Assembly: GCF_036194065.1 (NCBI RefSeq)
Contig: NZ_CP108095.1
Location: 7,440,001-7,504,000, forward strand
Length of the DNA stretch: 64,000 nt
From: Streptomyces sp. NBC_00239
GTDB taxonomy: Bacteria; Actinomycetota; Actinomycetes; Streptomycetales; Streptomycetaceae
Direction of reading: 5' to 3'
Of the stretch, positions 1 through 8,290 are shown piece after piece; the stretch's first letter is position 1, and each line of letters opens with the position of its first letter. The notes beneath the pieces were generated by a model. That model was given only the letters and a program-made list of their open reading frames with translations. It searched no databases and was not told the DNA's origin. The position numbers and the translations under genes were made by a program.

Positions 1-561
1 CAGTTCCACCCGGCCGCGGCCGGCCAGCGGGTGCGCCGCCGACATGCGCACGCAGAACGGCTCCTTCTGGATGAGCGTACGGGCCGCCGTGCCCGCCGGC
101 AGCGGCACTTCGTGGTCGTTGACCTCGCCGTACGCGATGACGTCGTACTGGCCGGCGCCCAGCATCCGGGTCAGCGCGGTCGCCGAGTCCTCCAGGCTCA
201 CCGCGATGTCCTGACCCTCCATCACGTCATCGATCTGGACCAGCAGTTCGTCGAGCAGTACCAGCAGGATGCAGCCGAGCCGCAGCGGTGTGTCGGTGGC
301 GACGGCCCGGGCTCCGGCGACCAGTTCGTCCATCTCGCCGAGCACCCGGCGGGCCTTGGAGAGCACGAACTCGCCCAGCGGGGTGGGCTCGACGCCGTTG
401 CGGCCGCGGACGAAGAGCTCGCCGCCCGCGACCCGTTCGATGCGGCGGAGCTGGGCGGACAGGGCAGGCTGCGACACCCCGAGGCGGTGGGCCGCGCGTC
501 CCAGACTTCCCGCTTCCGCTATCCGGCAGACCGCTTCCAGATGCCTCAACTCCAGCTGCAT
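1..561 (-). CDS. LysR-family transcriptional regulator (C-terminus outside window)
   Basis: The N-terminal 187 codons are present and the gene continues past the left edge. Reading starts MQLELRHLEAVCRIAEAGS and gives a classic LysR winged helix (GRAAHRLGVSQPALSAQLRR, about residues 20-40), followed by the beginning of the periplasmic-binding-like effector domain. LysR proteins bind DNA as tetramers and respond to a small co-inducer; the ligand cannot be told from this fragment. It is divergent from the M4 protease gene with about 135 bp between starts, so it may control that gene, which is inference only. The ATG start gives a family-typical N-terminus. Confidence 0.9.
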   Translation of the reverse strand, partial: MQLELRHLEAVCRIAEAGSLGRAAHRLGVSQPALSAQLRRIERVAGGELFVRGRNGVEPTPLGEFVLSKARRVLGEMDELVAGARAVATDTPLRLGCILLVLLDELLVQIDDVMEGQDIAVSLEDSATALTRMLGAGQYDVIAYGEVNDHEVPLPAGTAARTLIQKEPFCVRMSAAHPLAGRGRVEL

Positions 562-696
562 TTCAGCAGCGTACGGTCCGCGCGGCGACGGCACCATAAC
601 CCGCGTCTTATGCCCGATGAGATGTCCCTGACATGTGCCGTTCACACCCATACTCGGCGCGTCCCCACCCCGTCTCCCCCCACGAACGGAGCAGAC

Positions 697-2883
697 GTGC
701 AGTCCACCAGACTGACCGCCACCGTGGCGGCCCTGGCGTTGACCGCGAGCCTCGCCGGCGCGATCGCCGGCACCGCCTCGGCCGCCCCCCGCCAGCAGCC
801 CGTGCCTCCCCAGCAGGGCAAGTCCCTGGCGCTCGCCGCCGCCGACCGGGCCGCCGCGAGCGGCCTCGACGGCCTGCGGCACGGCGCCGACGAGGACCTC
901 GTCCGCACCGCGGTGACCCCCTGGGCGAACGGCCTCTACTACGCCGCCTACGAGCGCACCTACCGCGGCCTGCCCGTGGTGGGCGGCGACGCTGTCGTCC
1001 TCACCGACAGCCGGGGCAAGGTCCGCGACATCGCCGCGGCCGCCGCGCCCGCCATCCGCGTCGGCACCACGGCCAAGGTCACCAAGGCCGCCGCCCTCGC
1101 CACCGCCCGCAAGCAGCTCGCCAAGGTCGAGAGCGCGAGCGCGCCCCGGCTGACGGTCCTCATCAAGGGCGGCAAGGCCGTACTCGCCTGGCGCACCACG
1201 GTCAGCGGCCGCACCGCCAAGAACGCGCCGAGCGTCCTCGACACCTTCGTGGACGCCCGCACCGGCGCCGTCACCCGGTCCACCGACAAGATCCTGCACG
1301 CGGACGGCCGCGGCTACCACAACGGCAACGTCACCATCGACACCGCCGCGTCCTCGATGACCGACACCAGCCGCGGCGGCTTCAAGTGCGGCGGCCAGAA
1401 CGGCAGCGCGTACACCGGATCCTCGCCCTGGGGCAACGGCGGCGCCAACGACCTCGTGACCGCCTGCGTCGACATCATGTACGCGGCCCAGCGCGAGTCC
1501 GACATGCTCAAGAACTGGTTCGGGTACAACGGGATCAACGGCCAGGGCGGCATGGTCCCCGCCCGCGCCGGCCTCAGCGAGGTCAACGCCTACTACGACG
1601 GCACCAAGACCACGTACGGCCGCAACCAGAACCAGACCAACCAGCTCACCGGCATCGACGTCGTGGCACACGAGTACGGCCACGAGATCTTCGACAAGAC
1701 GCCGGGCAGCTCGGGTTCGAGCAACGAGAACGGTGGGATGAACGAATCCACCGGTGACATCTTCGGCGCGCTGACCGAGCACTACGCGAACAACCCGAAC
1801 GACACCCCGGACTACACCGTCGGCGAGAAGCTGAACTTCCTCGGCGACAACAAGCCCATCCGGTACATGTACAACCCGTCGCTCGCCAACAACGACCCCA
1901 ACTGTTACAACCAGTTGACCTCCGGCACCGAGGTGCACGCCGCGGCCGGACCGCAGAACCACTGGTTCTACCTGCTGGCCGAGGGCTCCAGCCCGGGCGG
2001 CGGCAAGCCGAACAGCCCCATATGCAGCGGCGGTCCCTCGTCCGTGACGGGCATCGGCATCCAGAAGGCCGGCAAGATCTTCATGGGCGCCCTGCTCGCC
2101 AAGACCTCGTCCTGGAACCACGCGGCCGCCCGCAGGGCCACCCTGGCGAGCGCCAAGAACACGTACGGAAGCGCCGAGTGCCTCGCGGTCAAGACCGCCT
2201 GGGACGCCATCCGGGTCCCCGCCCAGTCCGGCGAGACCGACTGCGGCGGCACCACCACCCCGGACTTCTCGCTCGCCCTGAACCCGGCCGCCGGCTCGGT
2301 CCAGGCCGGCGGCTCGGTGACCTCCACCGTCAACACGAGCACCACCGGCGGCAGCGCGCAGACCGTCCAGCTCTCCGCGACCGGACAGCCCGGTGGCGTC
2401 ACGGTCGGCTTCAGCCCGTCCTCGGTGACCTCCGGCGGCTCCTCCACCATGACGGTCTCGGTGGCCGCGGGCACGGCGAACGGCACGTACCCGATCACCG
2501 TCAAGGGCACCGGCACCGCCACCCACTCGGTCACCTACAACCTGACGGTGGGCACGACCACCCCGCCGACCGGCTGTGACAACCCCGAGAACACCTACCA
2601 GGGCACCCTGAGCTCCGGCCAGGCCGCGGTCCAGCCGAACGGCTCGTACTACTACTCGGCGACCTCCGGCGCCCACGTGGGCTGCCTGCGCGGCCCGGCC
2701 GGCACCGACTTCGACCTCTACCTGCAGAAGTGGAACGGCTCGGGCTGGGTGGACGTGGCCGTCTCCGGCAGCGCGGGCGAGAACGAGGACATCCGCTACA
2801 ACGGCACCGCCGGCTACTACCGCTACGTGGTGGACGCCTACAGCGGCTCCGGCACCTACACCCTGGGTCTGAGCGCCCCGTAA
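697..2883 (+). CDS. Secreted M4-family (thermolysin-like) zinc metalloprotease
   Basis: A 728-residue preproenzyme starting at GTG 697 with GGAG about 5 nt upstream; the open frame reaches further back, but only this start exposes a Sec signal peptide ending TASAAP. Order of parts: signal peptide, FTP/PepSY-type propeptide (to about residue 200), M4 catalytic domain, a short Ig-like linker and a C-terminal pre-peptidase (PPC) beta-domain ending GSGTYTLGL. The zinc motif HEYGH is at residues 325-329, the third ligand lies in NESTGD about 20 residues on, and the late catalytic His is in TEVHAAAGPQNHW. All M4 catalytic features are intact, so an active extracellular endopeptidase is expected. 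The PPC domain is usually removed after export. Confidence 0.95.
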   Translation: MQSTRLTATVAALALTASLAGAIAGTASAAPRQQPVPPQQGKSLALAAADRAAASGLDGLRHGADEDLVRTAVTPWANGLYYAAYERTYRGLPVVGGDAVVLTDSRGKVRDIAAAAAPAIRVGTTAKVTKAAALATARKQLAKVESASAPRLTVLIKGGKAVLAWRTTVSGRTAKNAPSVLDTFVDARTGAVTRSTDKILHADGRGYHNGNVTIDTAASSMTDTSRGGFKCGGQNGSAYTGSSPWGNGGANDLVTACVDIMYAAQRESDMLKNWFGYNGINGQGGMVPARAGLSEVNAYYDGTKTTYGRNQNQTNQLTGIDVVAHEYGHEIFDKTPGSSGSSNENGGMNESTGDIFGALTEHYANNPNDTPDYTVGEKLNFLGDNKPIRYMYNPSLANNDPNCYNQLTSGTEVHAAAGPQNHWFYLLAEGSSPGGGKPNSPICSGGPSSVTGIGIQKAGKIFMGALLAKTSSWNHAAARRATLASAKNTYGSAECLAVKTAWDAIRVPAQSGETDCGGTTTPDFSLALNPAAGSVQAGGSVTSTVNTSTTGGSAQTVQLSATGQPGGVTVGFSPSSVTSGGSSTMTVSVAAGTANGTYPITVKGTGTATHSVTYNLTVGTTTPPTGCDNPENTYQGTLSSGQAAVQPNGSYYYSATSGAHVGCLRGPAGTDFDLYLQKWNGSGWVDVAVSGSAGENEDIRYNGTAGYYRYVVDAYSGSGTYTLGLSAP

Positions 2884-2970
2884 TACCGGGCAGCGCTCCG
2901 TAGGACCGGCGGGCCCGGGACCACCGGGAGCGCCGGGAGCAAGGGGAAACAGGGAGAGGAACGCCCTCCG

Positions 2971-2999
2971 CCGGGCGGCCGGTTCAGCCGGCCGCCCGG
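2971..2999. terminator. Perfect 12-bp inverted repeat between convergent genes
   Basis: CCGGGCGGCCGG (2971-2982) and its exact reverse complement (2988-2999) are separated by 5 nt. The repeat overlaps the stop codon of the minus-strand DUF2087 gene and lies about 90 bp past the protease stop, so it can serve as a bidirectional terminator. There is no U-tract, as is common in Streptomyces. Confidence 0.7.
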
Positions 3000-3271
3000 C
3001 CGGCGCGCCGGTACGCGCTGCCGTCCCGCGTCCGGGCCAGGTGACCGCCGATGACCAGATAGCGGCGCAGCGCCGAGCAGTCCTCGTGGACCGTGCGCAG
3101 CGCCTCGTTCACCTCAGGCTCGGAGTAGACGCGTTCCGGCTCGAAGAGGGTGTCCGCCAGATGGGCGAGCAACTGCTCGCGGCGGGCCGGACGGCGGGGG
3201 ATCGACTGGAGGCGACCCTGCCGGAACAGGTCGGCGACGCCTCGGGACTGCGGGGAAACGGTCTCTGACAT
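2984..3271 (-). CDS. DUF2087 domain protein
   Basis: A 95-residue protein starting MSETVSPQSRGV, with GGGAGAGG upstream of the ATG at 3271; an upstream in-frame extension to 3385 is Pro/Ala/Arg-rich and looks non-coding. The segment from LFRQGRLQ to the end, with EPERVYSEPEVNEALR, HEDCSALRRYLV and RDGSAYRR, matches the DUF2087 pattern, a small basic wHTH-like domain often found in regulators. Its function is unknown. It lies convergent to the protease gene and downstream of the TetR operon, separated from it by a strong hairpin. Confidence 0.85.
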   Translation of the reverse strand: MSETVSPQSRGVADLFRQGRLQSIPRRPARREQLLAHLADTLFEPERVYSEPEVNEALRTVHEDCSALRRYLVIGGHLARTRDGSAYRRAGRAAG

Positions 3272-3293
3272 GCGGGAAGCCTCTCCCGCCGAA

Positions 3294-3330
3294 CGGCCCC
3301 CGGCAACGGAATTTCCGCTGCCGGGGGCCG
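3294..3330 (-). terminator. 12-bp-arm hairpin after the TetR gene
   Basis: CGGCCCCCGGCA (3294-3305) pairs perfectly with 3319-3330; the 13-nt loop contains a further CGGAA/TTCCG mini-repeat. It sits between the 3' end of the TetR gene and the DUF2087 start, where it would end the TetR transcript. Confidence 0.65.
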
Positions 3331-3408
3331 CTGCGCTGCCAGGCGGTGGGGGCCCGCGCCGCTGACGCGCCCGCGCTGGGGGCACGGGCTACGCCTCGCG
3401 GGCACGCG

Positions 3409-4023
3409 CTACGCGTCGGGGCCGAGGAGTCCCAGCGCCACCCGGCGCAGCTCGGCGTCCGTCGCCGCCGACCGGTGTGCGGCGATCCCGGTGCGGAACA
3501 GGGCCGCGCCCTCCATCAGCATCACGAACGTCTCGGCCCGCGCCCGGCAGTCCGCCGCCGGCCGCCCCGGATCGCGCCGTGCGACGAACCCGGCGACGTG
3601 GCCCGCGTACCCGGCGTAGAAGGCGCGTACGGCGGCCGCGGCCGTCTCGTCGCGGGCCGCCAGCGCCCAGATCTCGGTGAACAGCCGTACCAGGTGCGGG
3701 TCGTCGTGGTCGGCGAGCAGCACCGTGTCCAGCACCGCCGCGGCGTCGGGGCACGGCCCGGCGTCCGGCCCGTCCGCGGACAGGGCGGCGACCCGTTCCA
3801 GGGCGGTGGCGAGGACCCCGTCGAGCAGGGCGGCCAGCAGGTCGGCGCGCGAGGGGAAGTAGTACTGGAGGTGGCCCAGCCGTACCCCCGCCTCGGCCGC
3901 GACGGCCCGCATGGTCAGTTCGGCGCCGCCGCCCGTCGCCAGGATGCGTTCCGCCGCGTCGAGCAGCGCGGTCCGGCGGCGGTGTCCCTTGGGGGTGGGC
4001 GCGGGCGACGCGGGCGGCGTCAC
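3409..4023 (-). CDS. TetR-family transcriptional regulator
   Basis: 204 residues. The N-terminal HTH (about residues 15-60) contains LTMRAVAAEAGVRLGHLQYYFPSRADLL, the TetR recognition helix followed by the conserved YYFPSR turn. The C-terminal ligand domain is divergent, so the ligand is unknown. The start is taken as GTG 4023 because GTGA overlaps the stop of the upstream saccharopine-dehydrogenase-like gene, giving translational coupling. TetR proteins of this arrangement usually repress their own operon; the two palindromes at 5155-5192 are the obvious targets. Confidence 0.93.
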   Translation of the reverse strand: MTPPASPAPTPKGHRRRTALLDAAERILATGGGAELTMRAVAAEAGVRLGHLQYYFPSRADLLAALLDGVLATALERVAALSADGPDAGPCPDAAAVLDTVLLADHDDPHLVRLFTEIWALAARDETAAAAVRAFYAGYAGHVAGFVARRDPGRPAADCRARAETFVMLMEGAALFRTGIAAHRSAATDAELRRVALGLLGPDA

Positions 4024-5144
4024 GCGGCCACGCCCTCGGCGGCCGCCGCCACGGACAGGTCCACCCCCAGCGCGGCCAGCGCCCCCGGCACCGCCTCGGG
4101 CAGCGGCGTGAGTTCGGGGAAGCCGACGCCGTCCTGCGCGGGCGCGCCGTCCGTGCCGAGCACCCGCCGCAGCCCCAGCATCGCCCCCACGGCCGTCAGA
4201 TGGCTCTGCCCCCGCGGGTCGGCGACGGTCGCGGTCAGCGTGCGGCCGGCGTGCGCGACGTCGATCCGGAGCCGGGCGACACCGCCTTCGCCGGGGGAGT
4301 GGAGCAGCGAGCGGCGGGCCGGCGCCCACCGTTCCCCGCCGCCCCAGCGGAAGAAGCCTGCACGCCGGGCCGCCAGCAGCGCGGAGGTGGCGGCCGCGGA
4401 ACTGAACCCGATCCGGGTGGCGGCCGTGGCCGTGCCGAGCGTGAGCGGCAGGGTGAACTGCTCCGGGGTGTCGATCCGGGCGACCCGGGTCCGGTCGGCG
4501 CCGACGAGCACCGTACGGGTGTCGCTCAGCGGGACCGCGAGGCGCCGCCGACCGGCGTCCACCACCTCGAACGGGATGCCGAGGCGGTCCATGAACTCGA
4601 CCGAGTCGGTGCCCGCGCGGTCGGCGGTGTCCCAGCGGATCGCCGTCTCGACGGTGTCCGCACCGCCCAGCCGGGCCGCCAGCGCGGCGGCGACCAGGCT
4701 GCTCACGCCGCCCATCCAGGCGGACGACAGCAGGACGGGCGCGGTCGGGCGCAGCGTCGCCGCGAGCGCGGCGGCGCGCTGCAGCCGGGCCGTCCAGCGC
4801 GTGATGTCGACGTACGGGACGCCGGCGGCGACGGCCGCGCGCAGTACCCGGTCCTCGGGGTCGTTGACCGAGCCGACGACGGCCCGTACGGCCGCGTGGA
4901 AGGGGGCGGGGTCGCCGAGGTCCCAGCGGCGCACCTCGCCGCCCAGCTCCCCGGCCAGTGCGGCGCCGCGCGCGGGGGTGCGCCCGGTGAGCAGGACGGG
5001 CAGGCCGTCGGCGGCGGCGAGCCGGGCGATCTCGGCGCCGACCGTGCCGTAGCCGCCGGTGACCAGCACCGGGCCCGAGGGGTCGTGGCGCAGGGTGTCG
5101 TGCGGGCCGCGGTGGTGCGGGGAAGGCGTGGCGGAGGAGGTCAT
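4020..5144 (-). CDS. Saccharopine dehydrogenase-like NAD(P)-binding oxidoreductase
   Basis: 374 residues from ATG 5144. A Rossmann glycine motif, VLVTGGYGTVG, lies at about residues 26-36, and the N-terminal half follows the saccharopine dehydrogenase NADP-binding pattern (LTGR, then VRAVVGSVND and VPYVDITRW). The C-terminal half is the variable substrate domain. Family members reduce or rearrange many small substrates, so the substrate here is unknown. It is the first gene of a two-gene operon with a TetR regulator that starts inside its stop codon. An alternative in-frame ATG at 5171 would lie inside the operator region and is less likely. Confidence 0.85.
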   Translation of the reverse strand: MTSSATPSPHHRGPHDTLRHDPSGPVLVTGGYGTVGAEIARLAAADGLPVLLTGRTPARGAALAGELGGEVRRWDLGDPAPFHAAVRAVVGSVNDPEDRVLRAAVAAGVPYVDITRWTARLQRAAALAATLRPTAPVLLSSAWMGGVSSLVAAALAARLGGADTVETAIRWDTADRAGTDSVEFMDRLGIPFEVVDAGRRRLAVPLSDTRTVLVGADRTRVARIDTPEQFTLPLTLGTATAATRIGFSSAAATSALLAARRAGFFRWGGGERWAPARRSLLHSPGEGGVARLRIDVAHAGRTLTATVADPRGQSHLTAVGAMLGLRRVLGTDGAPAQDGVGFPELTPLPEAVPGALAALGVDLSVAAAAEGVAA

Positions 5145-5154
5145 GACTCCACTA

Positions 5155-5192
5155 TAGGTCGCCTGACCCAAAAATATAGGTTGATCGACCTA
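5155..5192. promoter_or_regulatory. Two TetR-type operators, 22 bp apart
   Basis: TAGGTCGCCTGACCCA (5155-5170) and TAGGTTGATCGACCTA (5177-5192) are both near-palindromes with TAGGT...ACCTA half-sites. They start 22 bp apart (two helical turns), directly upstream of the saccharopine-dehydrogenase-like/TetR operon start at 5144. Binding by the encoded TetR protein is inferred. Confidence 0.65.
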
Positions 5193-5203
5193 AAAAGGGG
5201 TCG

Positions 5204-5232
5204 CAAAAAACCTCCCGCGGCTGCGGGAGGTT
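5204..5232 (-). terminator. Rho-independent terminator of the methyltransferase gene
   Basis: AACCTCCCGC (5209-5218) pairs with GCGGGAGGTT (5223-5232). On the minus strand the hairpin is followed by a run of T (the A-run at 5205-5210), making a classical intrinsic terminator about 30 bp past the stop at 5260. Confidence 0.85.
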
Positions 5233-5259
5233 CCTTGGCGGTCGGGGCGGGGGCCGGTC

Positions 5260-6450
5260 TCAGCGGTTCTTGACCGCCCGCAGGACCACGAACTTCGGGT
5301 CGCCCGCGACGGTTTCGCAGTTCCCGAACAGGCGCCGGAGCTTGAGGTGGTAGGCGAGGTGCCGGTTGCCGACCACCCACAGCTCGCCACCGGGGCGCAG
5401 CGCCCGGCGGGCCTGCGTGAACATCCGCCAGGCGGTGGTGTCGGTGGTGGCCTGGTGGGAGTGGAACGGCGGGTTGTTCAGCACCAGGTCCAGCGAGCCC
5501 TCGGGCAGCCCCGCGAGCCCGTCGCCGACCAGGAACTCCGCGGCTCCGACCGGCAGGTTCGCCTGGAAGGTGGCCCGGGCCGAGGCCACCGCCTGGTACG
5601 ACTCGTCCGTGAAGACGAGCGAGGCCGCCGGGTTGGCGCGGGCGGCCGCCGTGCCGAGCACGCCGTTGCCGCAGCCGAGGTCCGCGATCCGGTCGGCTCC
5701 GCGGTCACGGGGCAGGTGGGCCAGGAAGAACCGGGTCCCGATGTCGAGGCGGTCCGCGCAGAACACGCCCGCGTGACTGGTGACGGCCAGTCCGGCCGCG
5801 GCGCCCTCGTCCTCGTCGAGGACGTACGAGATCGGCCACGGGCCGGCCGGCGGCTTCTCGGCGGGCTTCGGCGTGCAGAAGATCAGCCGGGCCTTCTTCA
5901 CGGCGAGCGAGGTCCGGGTGTGGCCCAGGATCTTCTCGAAGAGCTTCAGGGTCGAGGTGTGGATCTCCTTGACCATGCCGGTGCCGACCACCACCGTGTC
6001 CGCGTGCACGTGCGGCGCGACCCGGTACAGCAGGTCCTCCAGCAGCGCGAGGCTCTTCGGTACCCGGATCACCAGGACGTCGACGCGCTCCGGCGGCGCG
6101 TCCTGGGTGCTGAGCAGCCGGACCGCCTCCGGCGGCACCCCGGCCCGCTCCAGATTGGCCCGGGTGGCCTGCTGGGCGAGGTAGGAGTCGGAGATCTGGG
6201 TGAGGGTGGCGGCCTCGCCGCGGGCGGCGAGGGCCGTGGTGAGCGTGCCCCAGCGGTCGCCGAAGACGGTGAGGTGACGGCCGTCCAGTGCCACCGGGCC
6301 GTCGTCACCCACCTCGCCGGCGAGGTACCGGAGCAGGTACTCGTCGGCGGCGTCCCAGGCGCGCAGCTGCTCGCGCGGGTCCTCGGGGAATCGGGTGAGG
6401 TCGAATTCGCCCCATGACGTCGTGAAACGGTTCTCAGTGGTGCCAGTCAT
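5260..6450 (-). CDS. RlmG/RsmC-type class I SAM-dependent methyltransferase
   Basis: 396 residues beginning MTGTTENRFTTSWGEFDL. It has the duplicated layout of 23S/16S rRNA guanine-N2 methyltransferases: an N-terminal degenerate methyltransferase-like half, then a catalytic half with the SAM motif IADLGCGNGVLG (about residue 260) and the N/G-methylase signature NNPPF at 325-329. Modification of a guanine in rRNA is the likely role; the exact position is not deducible. An in-frame start further upstream (6498) exists, but the shorter form begins like the family. It is a single-gene unit with its own terminator. Confidence 0.85.
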   Translation of the reverse strand: MTGTTENRFTTSWGEFDLTRFPEDPREQLRAWDAADEYLLRYLAGEVGDDGPVALDGRHLTVFGDRWGTLTTALAARGEAATLTQISDSYLAQQATRANLERAGVPPEAVRLLSTQDAPPERVDVLVIRVPKSLALLEDLLYRVAPHVHADTVVVGTGMVKEIHTSTLKLFEKILGHTRTSLAVKKARLIFCTPKPAEKPPAGPWPISYVLDEDEGAAAGLAVTSHAGVFCADRLDIGTRFFLAHLPRDRGADRIADLGCGNGVLGTAAARANPAASLVFTDESYQAVASARATFQANLPVGAAEFLVGDGLAGLPEGSLDLVLNNPPFHSHQATTDTTAWRMFTQARRALRPGGELWVVGNRHLAYHLKLRRLFGNCETVAGDPKFVVLRAVKNR

Positions 6451-6583
6451 CGTGCTGCCCAGGCTAGCCGAGCCCGCGCGCCCCGCCGCCCACCGCACCG
6501 CGGCCGGCCCCCGCGGGAGGGCGGGGACCGGTCCGGGCGGACGCTCGTGCCGTGCTGTTGTGCGGCGGACTCCTGCCGCGCCG

Positions 6584-6937
6584 TCACTCGGCGGGGAACT
6601 CGCCGGCCATCGCCGCGGCGATCCTCAGGTGCGGGGCGGCCTCGGCCGCCCGGCCCTGCCGCTCCAGGGTCCGCCCCAGCATCAGCTGTGCGTAGTCCTC
6701 GACCGGCCAGCGCTCCAGGATGCCCCGCAGCTCCGTCTCCGCCCGCCGCAGCTGCGCCGAGTGGTAGTAGGCGCGGGCCAGCAGCAGGCGGGGCGCCAGC
6801 TGCTCCGGGGCCTGTGCGGCCAGTCCGTCGAGCACCTGTGCGGCCGTCGCGTACTCCTTCGCTTCGAAGAAGAGCTGGGCCCGCTCCCAGCGCTCGGCTG
6901 CCGTCCCGTGCTCGTAGTACGTCGTACGGTCGCTCAT
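6584..6937 (-). CDS. Tetratricopeptide-repeat protein
   Basis: 117 residues from ATG 6937, preceded by GGAAAGGG. Two to three TPR units are visible (ERAQLFFEAKEYATAAQVLDGL, LLLARAYYHSAQLRRAETELRGIL, LMLGRTLERQGRAAEAAPHLRIA) with no other domain, signal peptide or membrane segment. TPR proteins are protein-binding scaffolds; the partner is unknown. It is divergent from the pirin gene with about 135 bp between starts, and sits apart from the methyltransferase gene (about 130 bp gap). Confidence 0.85.
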   Translation of the reverse strand: MSDRTTYYEHGTAAERWERAQLFFEAKEYATAAQVLDGLAAQAPEQLAPRLLLARAYYHSAQLRRAETELRGILERWPVEDYAQLMLGRTLERQGRAAEAAPHLRIAAAMAGEFPAE

Positions 6938-7073
6938 GACGCCCTTTCCGGTGGCCGGCCCGCCTCTCGCGCGCCGTTCGGTCGGTAAACCACACCGGTA
7001 GGTTGAAAATTCCACAAACTCCGCTGGCGTGCACACCGTCCGCCGCGCCGCCCGCGGGACTAGGTTGTCGTCC

Positions 7074-8039
7074 ATGAGCAATCTCGATCGCCAGGCCGCC
7101 CTTTCGGTGTGCGGCGGCCGCGGCTTCGTCGTCGCCGAACCCGTACGGGAACTCCTCACCCCGCGCCGTGTCCAACTGGGCGAGTCCACCGAGGTCCGCC
7201 GGCTCCTGCCGAACCTCGGCCGCCGGATGGTGGGCGCCTGGTGCTTCGTCGACCACTACGGTCCCGACGACATCGCCGACGAGCCCGGCATGCAGGTCCC
7301 GCCGCACCCGCACATGGGCCTCCAGACGGTCAGCTGGCTGCACGAGGGCGAGGTGCTGCACCGCGACAGCACGGGCAGCCTCGAAACCATCCGGCCCCGC
7401 GAACTGGGCCTGATGACCTCCGGCCGGGCCATCAGCCACTCCGAGGAGAGCCCGAAGCAGCACGCCCGCATGCTGCACGGCGCGCAGCTGTGGGTCGCCC
7501 TCCCGGACGCCCACCGCAACGTGGAGCCGCACTTCCAGCACCACGCCGACCTGCCGCAGGTCACGGCGCCGGGCCTGACCGCGACCGTGCTCATGGGCAC
7601 CCTGGACGGCGCCACCTCCCCGGGAACCACGTACACCCCACTGGTCGGCGCCGACCTCACGCTCGCCGCGGGCGCGGAGGCGAACCTCCCGCTCGACCCG
7701 GACTTCGAGTACGCCGTCCTCACCATGTCCGGCGAAGCCCGCGTCGACGGCGTCCCGGTGACACCCGGCTCCATGCTCTACCTCGGCTGCGGCCGCACCG
7801 AACTCCCCCTGCACGCCCTCTCCGACGCAGGCCTGATGCTCCTGGGCGGCGAACCCTTCGAGGAGGAGATCGTCATGTTCTGGAACTGGATCGGCCGGTC
7901 ACACGATGATATCGCGCAGGCTCGCGAAGACTGGATGACAGGCACCCGCTTCGGCGAGGTCAAGGGCTACGACGGCCCCCCGATCCCGGCCCCCGAACTC
8001 CCCCCGACCCACCTGAAGCCCAGGGGAAGGGTCCGCTGA
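7074..8039 (+). CDS. Pirin-family protein; its 3' end is the element attachment site
   Basis: 321 residues. The cupin metal ligands are present in PPHPHMGLQTVSWLHEGE (His78, His80), followed by the pirin pattern GLMTSGRAISHSEESP. Pirins are non-heme iron cupins, some with quercetinase activity, others transcriptional cofactors. The last 163 bp (from 7877) are repeated at 20610-20772, so the present 3' end was probably supplied by an integrating element that restored the frame: the C-terminus FWNWIGRSHDDIAQAREDW differs from the right-hand copy by only a few residues. The start at 7074 was chosen over upstream in-frame starts because the sequence before it is not protein-like. Confidence 0.93.
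   Translation: MSNLDRQAALSVCGGRGFVVAEPVRELLTPRRVQLGESTEVRRLLPNLGRRMVGAWCFVDHYGPDDIADEPGMQVPPHPHMGLQTVSWLHEGEVLHRDSTGSLETIRPRELGLMTSGRAISHSEESPKQHARMLHGAQLWVALPDAHRNVEPHFQHHADLPQVTAPGLTATVLMGTLDGATSPGTTYTPLVGADLTLAAGAEANLPLDPDFEYAVLTMSGEARVDGVPVTPGSMLYLGCGRTELPLHALSDAGLMLLGGEPFEEEIVMFWNWIGRSHDDIAQAREDWMTGTRFGEVKGYDGPPIPAPELPPTHLKPRGRVR
7877..8039 (+). repeat. Left attachment repeat (attL): pirin 3' end
   Basis: 163 bp matching 20610-20772 with no insertion or deletion. It opens with an identical 18-bp block beginning GTTCTGGAACTGG, then further identical blocks broken by single, mostly silent substitutions; sequence upstream of 7877 is unrelated to that upstream of 20610. The crossover lies inside the first identical blocks. 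Confidence 0.8.
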
Positions 8040-8126
8040 ACTGCCCTTATGTGCGGATCCGGGCCAGGCATCGAGGCCGTTTCCCGAGGGGCATCGGATC
8101 GTCGGTCGATGTGTTTCGTCGACTGG

Positions 8127-8290
8127 TGCTCAGCGGGGGCGGATCGAGCCGTTGCTGCCGGGCCGGACGCCGAAGCGGCTGTGACCGGCCCGCCGCAGGA
8201 GCATGCCTTCCGATGCTCCTGCGGCGGGCTGACGACCAAATTCCATCTCGCGGCCGACGGCATTCGCCATCACGCCTGGGCAGGCCGATG
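8127..8290 (+). pseudogene. Remnant of an IS5-type transposase
   Basis: Two short pieces survive in different frames. RGRIEPLLPGRTPKRL ends in a stop and matches the N-terminus of Streptomyces IS5-group DDE transposases. GGLTTKFHLAADG, about 40 bp further on, matches the segment just after the first catalytic Asp region. The intervening several hundred base pairs and the whole C-terminus are missing, so nothing functional remains. It lies about 90 bp past the left attachment repeat. Confidence 0.65.
8188..8229. repeat. Perfect 17-bp inverted repeat, 8-nt spacer
   Basis: GCCCGCCGCAGGAGCAT (8188-8204) and its exact reverse complement (8213-8229) flank GCCTTCCG. It lies inside the transposase remnant, exactly where the two conserved pieces are joined, so it may mark the deletion point. 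It could also terminate pirin transcription. Confidence 0.75.

Noticed and set aside
3346-5052. 568-codon plus-strand frame
   Set aside because: Antisense to the TetR and saccharopine-dehydrogenase-like genes; low-complexity Arg/Ser/Pro translation.
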